Part shown: piece by piece, positions 1-5,922 of the stretch
How the letters are laid out: each line of letters starts with the position of its first letter
Numbering within the stretch: position 1 is the first letter of the stretch
From: an uncultured Clostridia bacterium
GTDB taxonomy: Bacteria; Bacillota; Clostridia; Christensenellales; Borkfalkiaceae
Length of the DNA: 15,025 bases
Assembly: GCA_947627125.1 (NCBI GenBank)
Contig: CANQUY010000032.1
Coordinates: 1-15,025 of the forward strand
Reading direction: 5' to 3'
Notes under the pieces: generated by a model
What the model saw: only the letters and a program-made list of their open reading frames with translations
Told to the model about the DNA's origin: nothing
Database searches by the model: none
Program-made: the position numbers and the translations under genes

Positions 1-30
1 GGGGGGGGGGGGGGGGGGGGGGCGGGGGGC
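1..30. other. G homopolymer at window edge (probable assembly artefact)
   Basis: Bases 1-22 are all G, followed by C, six more G and C. The nearest gene (48-917, minus strand) is complete, so nothing functional is needed here. A G run of this length at the very end of a contig is typical of uncalled bases in two-colour Illumina chemistry. A genuine G tract cannot be excluded from the sequence alone. Confidence 0.7.
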
Positions 31-47
31 TCGGGATGGGGGATCGG

Positions 48-917
48 TCAGATCCACAATTTGTCTGTGTCGAAGCCGTAGACTTGCACCACTTCCAGAT
101 AGGGGGAATGGGAGAGGTCGTGGGGGCTGACGAGGGGACCGCCCGTGGGGTCGAGGTCGTAGCCCGCATTCATAAACGCCTGCCAGACGAGGTGGGAACA
201 CTGCGTGGAACCGGGCGTTCTGCCATCCTTGCACTGGTCCTTCGGCGTGAAAAAGCCCACAAATACATTATATGCCAGCCCCGTGAGCTCCCCGGCGGCC
301 TTTTGTGCGATCTCCGCCCGCGTTTCCTTGTCCGTATCCTTGAGGCGCAGGACCATGAAATTCGAGGAGCGGCGGAACCATCTCGCTCCGCCTGCCGAGA
401 TCGTACTGTCTACGCCGATGGCAATGGACTGCAGCACTTCCCCCGAGGCGTCCGTGACGAGCGCGGCATGCCCGTGCCGCCAGCCGAAGAGGTGGGTGGT
501 GGAGGTCACGAGAATATCTCCCGCCTCGAGCGGGACGATCGGCGCGGTGAAATCTTCCCCCGTTGCGGGGTTTCTAAGCCTGTCGTGCGGGGTGATGAGG
601 GTGGTATATTCGTGATAGACTTCCCCCTCAAAGAAGAGAGCGTCCTGAAATTCCGTGAGCTGTGACCGCGGAACGCTGTCCGCCCCCGTTTTCGAAAGCC
701 CTGTCTGGCGGTAGAGCGTCGCATAGTCCTCCTCCGTCCATTCCTCCTTTTCGAGAATGGGTGCAAGGTCGATCTTCTCATAATCGGGGAGAATGCGGGC
801 GCTCTCTTCGCACAGGCCGTCCGCAACCGCAAAAAAGGAGCCGACCGCCGTGACGAGAAAGCAGAAACAGCTAAAGACAGAGAGTAAAATGATGGCGGTC
901 TTTCTTCTCTTTTCCAT
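48..917 (-). CDS. Membrane-anchored YiiX/YebB-like (permuted NlpC/P60, papain-like) cysteine hydrolase
   Basis: A 289-aa protein that I assign to the YiiX/YebB-like permuted NlpC/P60 superfamily, whose members are thought to cleave amide bonds in cell wall or lipid substrates. The start at 917 is chosen because GGGAGG lies 7 nt upstream and a consensus promoter sits just before it; the open frame runs further upstream only by reading through the promoter and into the divergent gene. Residues about 8-30 are a hydrophobic signal anchor after a basic MEKRRK start. The permuted order is visible: GDILV at 133-137, then HGHAALV with candidate catalytic His150, then QCSHLVW with candidate Cys240. 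The conserved context of both residues is good, but the exact substrate cannot be read from the sequence. It is a single gene, transcribed away from the Cys-rich gene. No terminator is visible before the contig edge. Confidence 0.82.
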   Translation of the reverse strand: MEKRRKTAIILLSVFSCFCFLVTAVGSFFAVADGLCEESARILPDYEKIDLAPILEKEEWTEEDYATLYRQTGLSKTGADSVPRSQLTEFQDALFFEGEVYHEYTTLITPHDRLRNPATGEDFTAPIVPLEAGDILVTSTTHLFGWRHGHAALVTDASGEVLQSIAIGVDSTISAGGARWFRRSSNFMVLRLKDTDKETRAEIAQKAAGELTGLAYNVFVGFFTPKDQCKDGRTPGSTQCSHLVWQAFMNAGYDLDPTGGPLVSPHDLSHSPYLEVVQVYGFDTDKLWI

Positions 918-944
918 GCGTCGCCTCCCAAATTTGATAAAGAC

Positions 945-973
945 AGTATATTCCCATTTCCGAAAACTGTCAA
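945..973 (-). promoter_or_regulatory. Sigma-A promoter of the YiiX-like hydrolase gene
   Basis: On the minus strand, TTGACA (968-973) and TATACT (945-950) are separated by exactly 17 nt. The -10 lies 27 bases before the start codon at 917, with the GGGAGG ribosome site between. The match to the vegetative consensus is near perfect and supports the chosen start. Confidence 0.85.
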
Positions 974-980
974 CTTTTTG

Positions 981-1011
981 TGGACACACGGAGAGAACTT
1001 TCACATAAAAT
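981..1011 (+). promoter_or_regulatory. Possible promoter of the Cys-rich protein gene
   Basis: TGGACA (981-986) and TAAAAT (1006-1011) each match the sigma-A hexamers at five of six positions, but the 19-nt spacer is long. It would be divergent from the hydrolase promoter. If the gene is sporulation-controlled another sigma factor may be used, so this is a weak call. Confidence 0.3.
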
Positions 1012-1060
1012 GATATTGACGGGGCAATGTCCCCGATCACATACCAGAGGACAATATCAT
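1010..1060 (+). promoter_or_regulatory. Nested inverted repeat enclosing the ribosome site and start codon of the Cys-rich gene
   Basis: ATGATATTG (1010-1018) is perfectly complementary to CAATATCAT (1052-1060), which includes the first two bases of the start codon at 1059. Inside lies a second hairpin, CGGGG (1020-1024) pairing with CCCCG (1031-1035). The ribosome site AGAGGA (1046-1051) lies between the inner hairpin and the outer arm. If transcription starts upstream of 1010, the leader could fold so that the start codon is paired. If the weak promoter at 981-1011 is used, the outer arm would be mostly untranscribed and the repeat could instead be a protein-binding site. Confidence 0.5.
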
Positions 1061-1523
1061 GTGCAATTCCTGTAATAACAACCTCGCAAGGACGCTCAAC
1101 AATCTCTTTGGGTGCCCCTGTAGCTGCAATCACAACAATGATACGCTTGCGAGCACGCTGAATAACCTGTTCGGAAGCTCTTGCGGCTGTCAAAACAGCG
1201 GCTGCGGCTGTCAGAATAACGGCTGGAACAATTTCTCCAACGGCTTTACGAGCGGCGTCAACGCCGTGAACGCGGCAAACGGCTGCAACTGCGGAAACCA
1301 CGGCAACAGTGGCTGCGGGTGTCAGAATAGCGGCTGGAACAACTTCTCCAACGGCTTTACGAGCGGCGTCAATGCCGCAAACGCCTCGAACGGCGGCTGC
1401 GGGTGCCTAAGCGGCGGCAACCAGGGCTGCGGCTGCGGCGGTTTCGATTGCTACTACGCACAGCAGTACGCGCTCGGCCCCTATGCGCAGAACAACGGCT
1501 GCGGCTGTAACAACATTTTCTGA
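1059..1523 (+). CDS. Cysteine/glycine/asparagine-rich repetitive small protein, function unknown
   Basis: A 154-aa protein with 20 Cys (at 2, 5, 19, 21, 23, 42, 44, 49, 51, 76, 78, 86, 88, 114, 116, 124, 126, 131, 148, 150), mostly as CxC or CGC pairs, in a Gly/Asn/Ser background. It is built of repeats. TLNNLFG occurs at 12-18 and 33-39. A 27-residue unit containing GWNNFSNGFTSGVNA occurs at 49-75 and 86-112, nearly identical. There is no signal peptide or membrane segment. The start has AGAGGA 7 nt upstream and a strong terminator follows the stop. I do not recognise a family. The composition is compatible with a cross-linked spore or surface structural protein, or with a metal-binding protein, and the near-absence of Lys and Glu argues against an ordinary enzyme. 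Function is inference only; that it is a gene is well supported by RBS and terminator. Confidence 0.8.
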   Translation: MCNSCNNNLARTLNNLFGCPCSCNHNNDTLASTLNNLFGSSCGCQNSGCGCQNNGWNNFSNGFTSGVNAVNAANGCNCGNHGNSGCGCQNSGWNNFSNGFTSGVNAANASNGGCGCLSGGNQGCGCGGFDCYYAQQYALGPYAQNNGCGCNNIF

Positions 1524-1546
1524 GAAACCCTTACAAAAGATGATTT

Positions 1547-1581
1547 CGGCGCCGCGGTTCTTTGCGGCGCCGATTTTTTTT
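1547..1581 (+). terminator. Rho-independent terminator of the Cys-rich gene
   Basis: A perfect 9-bp GC stem, CGGCGCCGC (1547-1555) with GCGGCGCCG (1564-1572), has an 8-nt loop and is followed by A and eight T. It begins 23 nt after the stop at 1523. Confidence 0.93.
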
Positions 1582-1599
1582 GCCGACAATTATTTTTGC

Positions 1600-1628
1600 T
1601 TGCCAAAGCGGGCGGCGGGTGTTATAAT
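1600..1628 (+). promoter_or_regulatory. Strong promoter of the YitT family gene
   Basis: TTGCCA (1600-1605), a 17-nt spacer and TATAAT (1623-1628), with TGT directly before the -10 giving an extended -10. The start codon is at 1654, so the leader would be only about 20 nt. Confidence 0.88.
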
Positions 1629-1653
1629 ATGCGTCGGAATCAGTGAGGAAACT

Positions 1654-2748
1654 ATGGCAGAAGCGCAAAACATGAAGCCCGAAGAAAAAACGCACAAGAG
1701 CCGTTTCGGCAATCCCACGCGCCGACAGGTCTACAGGCTACTTCTCAACATTCTCTTTATCGTTGTGGGGAATGCCATCACCGCGGCGGGGGCGGCATTT
1801 TTCATCGTTCCCAACGGCTTTGCCATGGGCGGGACGACGGGGATCGGTATCCTCGTCAGGGATATCCTCGTGAAGTACACCGATGTCAGCGAACAGTGGC
1901 GGGACTGGGCGGTAGAAATCACCGTCTATGCGCTGAATATTATCCTGTTTGTGATCGGGGCGATCCTTCTCGGCAAGAAGTTTGCCATCTCCACGGGTGC
2001 GGGGACCTTCCTCTATCCCACCTTTCTCACCATCTATGCTCCCATAGAGCAATGGTACGCCGACACGTACGGACACAGCATCGGCGCGGGGGGCGAACTC
2101 GGCAGTCCGCTCTTTGCCATGCTGTGCGGCGCCCTCCTCTTCGGCCTTGGCGTGGGGCTCGTTCTCCGCGTGGGGGCGAGCACGGGCGGCACGGATATCC
2201 CGCCCCTCATCTTCAAAAAATATTTCAACGCATCCGTTTCCACCACGATGTGGATCATCGACTTCGGCATCGTTGCGCTCAACTCCATCGCCGCTCCCTC
2301 CGTGGAATCGGTGCTCTACGGCATCTTCATCACGATCATTTCCGCCATTCTCGTCGATAAGGTTTCGCCTATCGGCATGAAGCGGATACAGGTGAAGATC
2401 GTTTCCATGCACTACAGGGAGATCCGCGACATGATCTTAAAGAAAGTCAGCCGCGGCGTCACCGTGCTCTACGGGCAGACGGGATATCTGAAACAGCCCT
2501 GCCACATGCTCCTCACGGTCATTTCCTCCCGCCAGCTCGTCACGCTGAAATCGGAGGTACAGAAGATCGACCCGGAGGCGTTCATGACGATCAGTACCGT
2601 TTCCGAAGTGAAGGGACGGGGCTTCCACACGGAAGGCGTGGACTTTTTGATGCCGCAGGAGGACGACGAAACGGGGATCGAGATGGTTTCCGACTCCGAA
2701 GCGCAAAGCGACGGGATCCCCGAAGAGAACATTACTCCCAAAGAATAA
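1654..2748 (+). CDS. YitT family membrane protein (DUF161 plus DUF2179)
   Basis: A 364-aa multi-pass membrane protein. The start is the ATG after GTGAGGAAACT; the frame stays open upstream through the promoter and the previous terminator, so a longer start is not credible. M7 is a less likely alternative. Hydrophobic segments lie near 27-51, 90-107, 152-172, 197-216 and 219-236, with the conserved-looking GASTGGTDI at 174-182. Residues about 245-325 form the soluble C-terminal domain (DUF2179) with SRGVTVLYG and the closing EVKGRGF, the pattern typical of Bacillus YitT/YpjC/YqfU proteins. The family is common in Firmicutes and its transport substrate is not established. The acidic tail 335-364 is poorly conserved in kind. 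It is monocistronic: own promoter, own terminator. Confidence 0.92.
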   Translation: MAEAQNMKPEEKTHKSRFGNPTRRQVYRLLLNILFIVVGNAITAAGAAFFIVPNGFAMGGTTGIGILVRDILVKYTDVSEQWRDWAVEITVYALNIILFVIGAILLGKKFAISTGAGTFLYPTFLTIYAPIEQWYADTYGHSIGAGGELGSPLFAMLCGALLFGLGVGLVLRVGASTGGTDIPPLIFKKYFNASVSTTMWIIDFGIVALNSIAAPSVESVLYGIFITIISAILVDKVSPIGMKRIQVKIVSMHYREIRDMILKKVSRGVTVLYGQTGYLKQPCHMLLTVISSRQLVTLKSEVQKIDPEAFMTISTVSEVKGRGFHTEGVDFLMPQEDDETGIEMVSDSEAQSDGIPEENITPKE

Positions 2749-2754
2749 TTTTCA

Positions 2755-2775
2755 GCCGCCCTCGGGCGGCTTTTT
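2755..2775 (+). terminator. Terminator of the YitT family gene
   Basis: GCCGCC (2755-2760), a CTCG loop, GGCGGC (2765-2770) and five T, starting 6 nt after the stop codon. Confidence 0.9.
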
Positions 2776-2814
2776 GATTGGATTTGGGCCTTTTGCCTCA
2801 ATCGGTCGTGGCGG

Positions 2815-3053
2815 CGTCATGCTGAGAACGGGGGAGCCAACGGGAGCCTGTAGCGGCGTCATGCTGAGAAGGGGGAGTATTACGAAGTCTATGGGAGCCG
2901 TACCGAAGCATCTCGCCGCATTCTGTCCATACGCCCCGCGAGATTCTTCGGGTCAGGTCCCGTTCTTTCGTCCTTTTCACGTTCTCAGAATGACGCGGGG
3001 CGGGTCAGGTCCCGTTCTTTCGCTCTGCTCCCGTTTCTCAGAATGACGCGGGG
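2815..3053. repeat. Family A intergenic palindrome, block 1, with extra half units
   Basis: The core element 2857-2995 reads CGTCATGCTGAGAA ... CCGAAGCATCTCGCCGCA, then GCGAGATTCTTCGGGT ... TTCTCAGAATGACGC, so its two halves are imperfect reverse complements. Within the left half ATGCT (2861-2865) pairs with AGCAT (2907-2911). Within the right half ATTCT (2943-2947) pairs with AGAAT (2987-2991). An additional left-end fragment is at 2815-2830, and an additional right half (repeating GGGTCAGGTCCCGTTCTTTC) at 2996-3049. No coding potential is credible. This block begins a stretch of more than 700 bp without a gene (2776-3470). Confidence 0.85.
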
Positions 3054-3073
3054 CGGGCTCCGTGCGTTTAACG

Positions 3074-3100
3074 GGATGCTTCGCATACGCTCATCCTGAG
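3074..3100. repeat. Degenerate single-arm fragment of the intergenic repeat
   Basis: GGATG (3074-3078) pairs with CATCC (3092-3096) around CTTCGCATACGCT and runs into TGAG, matching a single arm of the family A/B module read from the other strand. From 3101 to 3138 I see nothing. Confidence 0.5.
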
Positions 3101-3138
3101 CGACGTGCTCTCGTTCGTATTTCCGCCCCGACGTTTTG

Positions 3139-3216
3139 ATTACGTCACCCTGAGCAACGTCGAAGGGTCACCGCATAATAAGGTGATGGTTCGACTACGC
3201 TCACCATGACGTGATT
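3139..3216. repeat. Family B intergenic palindrome, copy B1
   Basis: A 78-bp imperfect palindrome bounded by ATTACGTCA and TGACGTGATT. Left arm: ACCCTGAG ... CGAAGGGT. Right arm, on the other strand: ATGGTGAG ... CGAACCAT. The arms meet at CACC/GGTG around the short A/T loop GCATAATAA. The arm order matches copy B3 (10817-10897), but the loop is in the opposite direction to that in B3. Confidence 0.85.
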
Positions 3217-3235
3217 AGAACGCCTCCGTAGGCAT

Positions 3236-3403
3236 ACGAAGTCTGCGGGAGTTGTACCGAAGCATCTCGCCGCATTGTGTGTGCACGCCCCGCGAGATTC
3301 TTCGGGTTAGTGTCCGTCCTCTCGTCCTGCTATCGTTCTCAGAATGACGCGGGGCGGGTCAGGTCCCGTTCTCTCGCCCTGCTCCGTTTCTCAGAATGAC
3401 GCG
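3236..3403. repeat. Family A intergenic palindrome, block 2 (left end truncated)
   Basis: It begins inside the left arm (ACGAAGTCTGCGGGAGTTGT), lacking the ATGCTGAG end, which is replaced by the adjoining family B copy. GAAGCATCTCGCCGCA and GCGAGATTCTTCGGGT are followed by a full right arm ending at 3350, then a second right half ending at 3403. The same right-half duplication as in block 1 suggests they share a source. 3404-3471 holds nothing recognisable. Confidence 0.8.
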
Positions 3404-3471
3404 GGGCTGCGTCCGTTGGTTTGCTCACCGAAGGGGAAAACGCGGGGGATTTTGTGAAAATACCTGATTTT

Positions 3472-3504
3472 CCGTCTTGACATTTTTCCAAGACGGCGTA
3501 TAAT
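3472..3504 (+). promoter_or_regulatory. Promoter of the two-component operon with an overlapping palindromic operator
   Basis: TTGACA (3477-3482) and TATAAT (3499-3504), both perfect consensus, have a 16-nt spacer. A perfect 8-bp inverted repeat, CCGTCTTG (3472-3479) and CAAGACGG (3489-3496), with 9 nt between, covers the -35 and the spacer. No T run follows on either strand, so it is not a terminator. Such placement is typical of a repressor operator. The start codon is at 3533, after GGGAGGGG. Confidence 0.8.
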
Positions 3505-3532
3505 AAAACTGTATAGGTCATGGGAGGGGAAA

Positions 3533-4237
3533 ATGATCAGGATCGCGCTCGTTGACGACAACAAGAAGGACCTTGCCGTCATGCAGAAGTATCTTCAGGA
3601 CGCGCTCGACGGCGGGGATTACCAATTTACATACGATTCCTTCGCCGACAGCATGGAATTCATCGAGGAATACGACGGCAAGTACGATATCGTCTTTCTC
3701 GACATCGAAATGCCGCACCTCGACGGAATGGAGCTCGCGCGCCGCATCCGCCGCACGGGGAGCGATTGCTGTATCATCTTCATCACAAACATGCCGCAGT
3801 ATGCCGTGCAGGGGTATGAAGTGGAGGCTCTTGCCTACCTCATCAAGCCCGTGCGGTTTTTTCACTTTTCGCAGGTTCTGAAAAAGGCGGTGGAGAGGGT
3901 CAACAAGCGCCGCACGGAGGACAGGAATATCGTCATCAACACCCGTCAGGAGGTCAAGGTCGTGCCCTCCTCCGCGATCCGCTATATCGAGGTGGAGAGC
4001 CACAATCTCGTCTTTCACACGGCGGACGGGGAATTCCGCACCCGCGCCTCCCTCAAGATGCTCGAACAGCAGCTCGAGGGGATGAATTTCTGCCGCTGCA
4101 ACAGCTGTTACCTCGTCAATCTTCGCTTTGTGGACGCCGTCGTCGGGAACACCGTGCACGTTGGCGCGGACGAGCTCTTGATGAGCCGCAACAAGAAGAA
4201 GGAGTTCGTGGAACAGTACATGAAGTACACGAGGTAG
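3533..4237 (+). CDS. LytTR-family (AgrA-like) response regulator
   Basis: A 234-aa cytoplasmic DNA-binding regulator. Receiver domain at about 2-122: acidic pair Asp8/Asp9 in VDDN, phospho-acceptor Asp57 in FLDIEMP, switch Thr85 in FITN and Lys105 in IKP. The LytTR DNA-binding domain is at about 132-230, including PSSAIRYIEVESHNLVFHT and the typical FCRCNSCYLVNLRFV stretch at 186-200. Length is normal for the family. The start follows a strong ribosome site (GGGAGGGGAAA). The kinase gene starts 5 nt after its stop, so the two are one operon and almost certainly a cognate pair. Family members usually bind paired direct repeats upstream of peptide, bacteriocin or surface genes; the targets here are not identifiable. 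Confidence 0.95.
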   Translation: MIRIALVDDNKKDLAVMQKYLQDALDGGDYQFTYDSFADSMEFIEEYDGKYDIVFLDIEMPHLDGMELARRIRRTGSDCCIIFITNMPQYAVQGYEVEALAYLIKPVRFFHFSQVLKKAVERVNKRRTEDRNIVINTRQEVKVVPSSAIRYIEVESHNLVFHTADGEFRTRASLKMLEQQLEGMNFCRCNSCYLVNLRFVDAVVGNTVHVGADELLMSRNKKKEFVEQYMKYTR

Positions 4238-4242
4238 GGGGC

Positions 4243-5559
4243 ATGTGGGAAAATATCGTAACGTTCTTTACGGCGGACGGGTTCATCTATGAGCTTCTGC
4301 TCTCCTTTCTGCCCATCGTCCCGCTCCTAAGGCTGAGGAAGTGGGCCGCCCTCCGCATCACGGGGTGTGCGCTCGCCCTCATTCTGCTCGCCTGCGCGAC
4401 CTATCCCTATTGCGTGGAAAAGAACCCCGAGCCCTTCTCGGCCAGCCTCTGGTATGTCGCGCTCGCCGTTCTGACCTTCGGCGCAGTGTGGCTGTGCTTT
4501 GAGGGGGATGTGTGGAATGCGCTTTTCTTTGCGATGAGTGCCTACGTCATCCAGCATCACCATTACCGCTTTTCCATGCTCCGCGAATTCGTCCTCTACC
4601 GCTGCGGCGTGCCCGAGGGGAATTGGCTGTATATCTTCACCTACTTTTTGGGTATGCTTGCCGTTTACACGTTCTGCTATTTCTTCTTCACGCGGCGGCT
4701 CAAGAAGGAGAAGAACTTCCGCGCCAACAATATCAAGCTCCTCCTCAGCACGATGCTCATCATCCTCGTGCTCATCATTTTAAACCTGTTTACGGAGCGC
4801 GAACTCGAGAACGAGGAGATGGAGTTCACCTATCTTCACCTCTTCCATATCTTCTTCGGCCTCGTCTGTAGCTTTATTTTGCTCGACAGCCTCTATACCA
4901 ACGTCTACAACAAAAAGCTCGAGGAGGATATCCGCATCATCCAGCTCCTCTGGCAGAGCGACAGACGGCAGTACGAAATGTTCAGGCAGAATTTAGACAC
5001 AATGAACATCAAATACCACGATCTGAAGCACCAGCTTGGGCTCATGCGGGGGAGCGAGAACGGCAAGGCGGGGGAGAAATGGGTGAACGAAGCGCTCGAC
5101 TCCCTCAATATCGTCGGCATGATGCAGAAAACGGGCAACGATACCCTCGACGTCGTCCTCGTGCAGAAACACATGCAGTGCGACGCACTCGGCATCGAGC
5201 TCGTGACGATCGTGGACGGGAGCCTGCTCGAAAAGCTCGACGACGTGGATATCTATTCCCTCTTCGGCAACGCGCTCGACAACGCCATCGAATGCCTCAA
5301 GGGCACCGAGGACAAGGAGAAACGCACCGTGACGCTGACCGTGCGCAAGGTGGGGGAGATGGCGAAGATACAGGTCGAAAACTATACCCCTTCTCCCGTC
5401 GAGATCGTGAACGGCTTCCCGCAGACGACCAAGCAGGACAAGCTCTCCCACGGCTACGGCGTCAAGAGCATGGCGTACATTGTGGAAAAGTACGGCGGCA
5501 TCATGAATTTTGAAGTCAGCGATCACACGTTTATTCTCGATATCATGTTGCCTTTGTGA
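4243..5559 (+). CDS. GHKL-domain (AgrC-like) sensor histidine kinase
   Basis: A 438-aa membrane sensor kinase. The N-terminal half has about six hydrophobic segments, near 14-30, 38-54, 69-86, 91-103, 129-150, 165-183 and 197-215, as in AgrC-type peptide sensors. A cytoplasmic helix (222-270) carries the phospho-acceptor His259 in KYHDLKHQ. The GHKL ATPase domain follows, with N-box LFGNALDNAIE (Asn343, Asn347) and a short G-box HGYGVKSM at 403-410. The classic DxG box is not obvious, which is usual for this family. TAGGGGG overlapping the previous stop serves as ribosome site. The ligand is unknown: no agrB/agrD-like processing protein or peptide gene lies within the window. Confidence 0.93.
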   Translation: MWENIVTFFTADGFIYELLLSFLPIVPLLRLRKWAALRITGCALALILLACATYPYCVEKNPEPFSASLWYVALAVLTFGAVWLCFEGDVWNALFFAMSAYVIQHHHYRFSMLREFVLYRCGVPEGNWLYIFTYFLGMLAVYTFCYFFFTRRLKKEKNFRANNIKLLLSTMLIILVLIILNLFTERELENEEMEFTYLHLFHIFFGLVCSFILLDSLYTNVYNKKLEEDIRIIQLLWQSDRRQYEMFRQNLDTMNIKYHDLKHQLGLMRGSENGKAGEKWVNEALDSLNIVGMMQKTGNDTLDVVLVQKHMQCDALGIELVTIVDGSLLEKLDDVDIYSLFGNALDNAIECLKGTEDKEKRTVTLTVRKVGEMAKIQVENYTPSPVEIVNGFPQTTKQDKLSHGYGVKSMAYIVEKYGGIMNFEVSDHTFILDIMLPL

Positions 5560-5575
5560 AATATTCACAAAAAAC

Positions 5576-5636
5576 ATGAAAATTTCGGTGTTAGAAATTT
5601 TCAAAAGTGAAAAAACGAAAATTTTTTACAATTTAT
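5576..5636 (+). repeat. A/T-rich alternating palindrome arms after the kinase gene
   Basis: GAAAATTT (5578-5585), AAATTTTC (5595-5602) and another GAAAATTT followed by TTT occur in succession. The middle copy can pair with either neighbour, giving two mutually exclusive weak hairpins. This may act as a weak terminator or mRNA 3' end; no gene is convincing here. Confidence 0.35.
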
Positions 5637-5689
5637 GTAACAAAAAGCGCAGATTACGCCAGAAATGCGCCAAAGGTAAAATTATGGTG

Positions 5690-5695
5690 TATAAT
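5690..5695 (+). promoter_or_regulatory. Isolated TATAAT box, possible promoter of a short RNA
   Basis: A perfect TATAAT stands in the gap between the kinase and GH3 genes, but 17 nt upstream there is no good -35. With the terminator at 5749-5790 it would delimit an RNA of about 85 nt. It could equally be chance in an A/T-rich gap. Confidence 0.25.
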
Positions 5696-5748
5696 GCCGA
5701 ATCAGAAGACGGAAATCGGACCATTCCTCTTCTTCATCCCCCCTTATG

Positions 5749-5790
5749 ACGGACGCTTGCGAACATTGTTTGCAGGCGGTCTGTTTTTTT
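5749..5790 (+). terminator. Terminator between the kinase and GH3 genes
   Basis: A long imperfect stem, ACGGACGCTTGCGAAC against GTTTGCAGGCGGTCTGT with G-T pairs and one bulge, is followed by seven T (5784-5790). It lies 190 nt after the kinase stop, so it may end the two-component mRNA or a separate small RNA. Confidence 0.75.
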
Positions 5791-5845
5791 ATACGATTTT
5801 GAAAAGCGGCTCTTCCGTTAGTTGTGCCGTTTAAATGACACTTTA

Positions 5846-5916
5846 TGCCATAATACCGCAAAAAATGAACAAAATTTGTTAAAATACAAACGTATAAAAA
5901 TAAATAAAATAAGGAG
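5846..5916 (+). promoter_or_regulatory. Probable promoter and ribosome-site region of the GH3 operon
   Basis: TGCCATAAT (5846-5854) is an extended -10 without a clear -35, and TGTTAAAAT (5877-5885) is a second extended -10 candidate. The region is very A/T-rich. The ribosome site AAGGAG (5911-5916) is 6 nt before the ATG at 5923. Which -10 is used cannot be decided from sequence. Confidence 0.4.
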
Positions 5917-5922
5917 TGTTTC

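Noticed and set aside
918..1301. N-terminal extension of the YiiX-like hydrolase to 417 residues
   Set aside because: It would read through the consensus promoter and across the Cys-rich gene. The start at 917 has its own ribosome site and signal anchor.
1738..2412. Minus-strand frame of 224 codons opposite the YitT family gene
   Set aside because: His/Asp/Glu/Arg-rich translation typical of a reverse shadow; the YitT frame has promoter, domains and terminator.
3472..3496. Inverted repeat before the response regulator as a terminator
   Set aside because: No T run follows on either strand and it overlaps a full consensus promoter, so an operator is more likely.
5576..5749. 57-codon frame after the kinase gene as an AgrD-like signal peptide gene
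   Set aside because: No Shine-Dalgarno sequence, no thiolactone-type core with acidic tail, and its 3' end runs to the terminator stem. Kept only as a caveat.
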